A DNA stretch of 64,000 bases, from positions 124,001-188,000 of the forward strand of contig PAMZ01000022.1 of the NCBI GenBank assembly GCA_002707495.1, given 5' to 3'. A model generated the notes under the pieces. The model made no database searches. It was not told where the DNA came from and worked only from the letters and a program-made list of their open reading frames with translations. Numbering within the stretch: position 1 is the first letter of the stretch; every line of letters begins with the position of its first letter. Shown here in pieces: positions 62,105-64,000 of this stretch. A program made the position numbers and the translations under genes. The stretch is from Halobacteriovoraceae bacterium. GTDB lineage: Bacteria > Bdellovibrionota > Bacteriovoracia > Bacteriovoracales > Bacteriovoracaceae.

Positions 62105-63091
62105 ATGGAATTAATTAATATTGAAGACATCAAAGTCGAAAGCCCGTATTTAAGACTCGATACAGACGTAGAAAAACTGATGAAAAGTATCGAAACTGTA
62201 GGTCTTATCAACCCACTCGTTATCAATAAAAATAATGAATTGATTGCTGGAGGAAGAAGGTACACAGCACTTAAAGCCATGGGAAGAACTCAAGTTCCTG
62301 TAAGTCGAGTAGAAAAGTCTGAACTCGAACAAGAATTAATTTCAATTGATGAAAATTTAGTTCGAAAAGATCTAGGTAAGGTAGAGATGGAGCAACTTCT
62401 AGCTAGAGGGCGTGACATCTATGAAGGACTTTTTCCACAAGCCTTAAAAACAATAGAAGAAGATCTATCTACACCGGCTGGCAATGAAATTCAAAAAGAG
62501 CTTCCCAATGATAAGCGATCGTTTATAGATCTTACTGCTGAGAAAACAGGTCTATCAAAAAAGGTTATCAAATCCGCAATTGAGAGAGAGGAAAAATCCA
62601 GTGACGCAGTAAAGAGCTTACGGCGTCACGGGGAGCTCAACGCATCCCAGGCCAACCAGATTATTAAACTTCCAAAAGACGAACAAGAAAGGGTCGTCGA
62701 ACATTTCGTAGGAAAATCAGCCCGTGAGATGAAAAACTTTGTGGATATGGCGCAAACGAGAGGGGTTGATGACGCTCTTGATGAATATTTAAATACACCG
62801 CAACTCCCTAAAGAACTTCAATCCCTAAAAACTCTATTGAAACGTTCCAATAAAGTCTTGGCCAAGATTCTATTAGAGGAAATGGGAACCGATCATCCTG
62901 AGAATTCAGAAATTCTAGACCTTATGAGCTCACTTAGAATGAGTATGGACCAATATCTTCAATTATGCGGAAGTCTACCGAAGTCAAGTTCAGAAACCGC
63001 ATCTCCCGAGGAGTACGATAAGCTTGCCGATGCTGCATTAGGAATGCTAAATTCAGATGAGAATAGCAACCCTAATGAAGCTCAATGGTAG
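62105..63091 (+). CDS. ParB/Spo0J-like nuclease-fold (KorB/ParB N-domain) protein
   Basis: A 328-aa protein. The ParB/Srx fold is seen at ~1-100 (INIEDIKVESPYLR, LINPLVINKNNELIAGGRRYTALKAMG with the GGRR CTP/nucleotide-binding box, and DENLVRKDL). A helical HTH-like middle with KKVIKSAIEREEKSS and LNASQANQIIKLPKDEQ follows. The C-terminal part lacks an obvious ParB dimerisation motif. No parA adjacent and no parS-like 16-bp site seen, so a chromosomal partition role is not assured. Confidence 0.82.
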   Translation: MELINIEDIKVESPYLRLDTDVEKLMKSIETVGLINPLVINKNNELIAGGRRYTALKAMGRTQVPVSRVEKSELEQELISIDENLVRKDLGKVEMEQLLARGRDIYEGLFPQALKTIEEDLSTPAGNEIQKELPNDKRSFIDLTAEKTGLSKKVIKSAIEREEKSSDAVKSLRRHGELNASQANQIIKLPKDEQERVVEHFVGKSAREMKNFVDMAQTRGVDDALDEYLNTPQLPKELQSLKTLLKRSNKVLAKILLEEMGTDHPENSEILDLMSSLRMSMDQYLQLCGSLPKSSSETASPEEYDKLADAALGMLNSDENSNPNEAQW

Positions 63092-63615
63092 AAAAGAATT
63101 TAAACTATTTTGAAGTCAAAAATCATGTCACTTGGGATGAATACTTCATTTTGCAAGCGATAATGGCAAGTTTTAAGTCTAAAGATCCGGCAACTAAAGT
63201 TGGTTGTGTATTCGTCGATCAAAATAACCATCAATTAACTATGGGCTATAATGGTTTTGTAGCTGGCATTGACGAGACGAAACTTCCCTGGGGAAAAGAT
63301 AAGTCTCAACCTCTTGAGCATCAAAAATATGGCTATGTAGTGCACTCCGAAGCCAATGCCATTCTTCACTCCCCTACTAGCCTCGTAAATTCTCGTTGCT
63401 ATGTAACTCTCTTCCCTTGCCACGAATGTGCTAAGCTGCTTGCAAGTAGTAAGGTTTCTGAAGTTATCTATATTTCTGACAAACATAATGGAACTGAGAG
63501 TAACACTATTTCAAAGAAAATTTTTGATCTTGCAGGGATTAAATATCGTCAATTAATTCCCTCACAAGAGTTAATTGAAAATATGACGAAGCATTTTACT
63601 GCCTCGTGTGAATAA
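63085..63615 (+). CDS. dCMP/cytidine deaminase-family zinc enzyme (ComEB-like)
   Basis: A 176-aa zinc deaminase. Zn ligands: HSEANAI (His/Glu, ~87) and FPCHECAKLL (PCxxC, ~112). The KDPATKVGCVFVD start is typical of deoxycytidylate deaminases, which make dUMP for thymidylate synthesis. Overlaps parB-like gene by 7 bp. Confidence 0.88.
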   Translation: MVEKNLNYFEVKNHVTWDEYFILQAIMASFKSKDPATKVGCVFVDQNNHQLTMGYNGFVAGIDETKLPWGKDKSQPLEHQKYGYVVHSEANAILHSPTSLVNSRCYVTLFPCHECAKLLASSKVSEVIYISDKHNGTESNTISKKIFDLAGIKYRQLIPSQELIENMTKHFTASCE

Positions 63616-63627
63616 AAATAGAGGATC

Positions 63628-64000
63628 ATGAAATCACTCATCACTAATCGGCATATACAAAGATTTGTCATTGTCTGGCTTGTTTATTGGCTTTCCGTCA
63701 TGGGATTTAAGATTTTTGTTCTAAAGCCTATGGGGTACACATTTAATAAAGATGTTGAGTACGTAATAAGCTATTTTCTTTTTTTTGCAGGATTTGGCTT
63801 TTTTCTTCTTAGATCAATAGGACAAATGGCTCCTCTCAAAAATTACTCCATCCAAATTCCAGTTACTCTTTTAAGTGGAATAATATTTGCTCTCATATCA
63901 CTGGGCATGGCTCCCTACCTTCCTATTACTCCTGAAAGCTTTCTCTATATTGAAAAGCTTGGTTTTTTATACCCACTACTCACAACCACAACAATCATTG
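63628..64000 (+). CDS. polytopic membrane protein, 3' end outside window
   Basis: Opens at ATG 63628 behind GAGG and is still open at the window edge (124 codons seen). Hydrophobic segments: RFVIVWLVYWLSVMGFKIFV, YVISYFLFFAGFGFFLL, IPVTLLSGIIFALISLGMA and a further one at the end. No family can be named from the part shown. Confidence 0.7.
   Translation, partial: MKSLITNRHIQRFVIVWLVYWLSVMGFKIFVLKPMGYTFNKDVEYVISYFLFFAGFGFFLLRSIGQMAPLKNYSIQIPVTLLSGIIFALISLGMAPYLPITPESFLYIEKLGFLYPLLTTTTII

Noticed and set aside
1-64000. tRNA genes, rRNA, CRISPR arrays, transposases or phage genes
   Set aside because: I looked in all gaps and on both strands. No cloverleaf, spaced repeats or transposase motifs were seen.

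Overview
The window is AT-rich chromosomal DNA from a Gram-negative bacterium. Outer-membrane and lipoprotein signals, an MreCD/RodA/PBP2 cluster, a Tad-like protein, HD-GYP and receiver proteins, and a histone-H1-like Lys/Ala protein are all present. Together with very tight gene packing this suggests the Bdellovibrionota, most likely the Bacteriovorax/Halobacteriovorax side. That placement is inference from gene content; there is no rRNA in the window to prove it. I see no rRNA, tRNA, CRISPR array, prophage or insertion sequence. Most of the window is core genome with scattered lineage-specific surface and signalling genes.

Layout. 1-6.1 kb: a cut-off secreted EEP-family nuclease/phosphatase, a fatty acid desaturase, the TldD/TldE protease pair with a small membrane protein, and a LOG-family phosphoribohydrolase. 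6.2-16.2 kb: a sensor kinase, leuS, a 51-aa acidic mini-gene, acs, a 2H-phosphoesterase-like lipoprotein, a receiver protein, an OmpA-type protein and a lipoprotein. 16.2-20.2 kb: the class I ribonucleotide reductase operon nrdB-nrdA (minus strand), with a duplicated 3' end/terminator, a cobalamin riboswitch in its leader and two NrdR-like boxes. 20.3-27.4 kb: a ParA/MinD-like ATPase, a J-like/RodZ-like HTH protein, rluD, pgeF, a VKOR-DsbA fusion and tatD (apparently non-AUG start), facing a YhaM-like nuclease. 27.5-30.9 kb: the glycolytic operon gap-pgk-tpiA-secG. 31-37 kb: large surface proteins (Gly-rich protein, VWA/RCC1 lipoprotein, FecR protein). 36.9-41.8 kb: a partner-switching/two-component module (PP2C phosphatase, STAS, histidine kinase, receiver). 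41.8-46.1 kb (minus): nitroreductase, threonine dehydratase, HD-GYP protein, ssb, Zn-ribbon membrane protein. 46.2-55.2 kb: membrane protein, Tad-like protein, H1-like protein, glutaredoxin, HD phosphohydrolase, a secreted unknown, a duplicated DUF350-like membrane protein and a rhodanese-like protein. 55.2-60.4 kb (minus): MarR regulator, small secreted protein and the rod-shape operon mreC-mreD-mrdA-rodA. 60.6-64 kb: a SurA/PpiD-type N-domain protein, ferredoxin, a ParB-like protein, a dCMP deaminase and a cut-off membrane protein.

The most informative signals are: (i) class I ribonucleotide reductase under a B12 riboswitch plus NrdR-like boxes, which predicts a B12-dependent class II enzyme elsewhere in the genome; (ii) two genes (tatD and a response regulator) whose essential N-terminal motifs lie upstream of any ATG/GTG/TTG, implying ATC/ATT/ATA and CTG starts; (iii) a relic duplication of the nrdA tail; (iv) several odd architectures: an HPD-less J-like domain fused to a RodZ-like HTH, a seven-bladed Cys-paired RCC1/VWA lipoprotein, a FecR protein with an outer-membrane-like C terminus, and an H1-like protein with an acidic tail.
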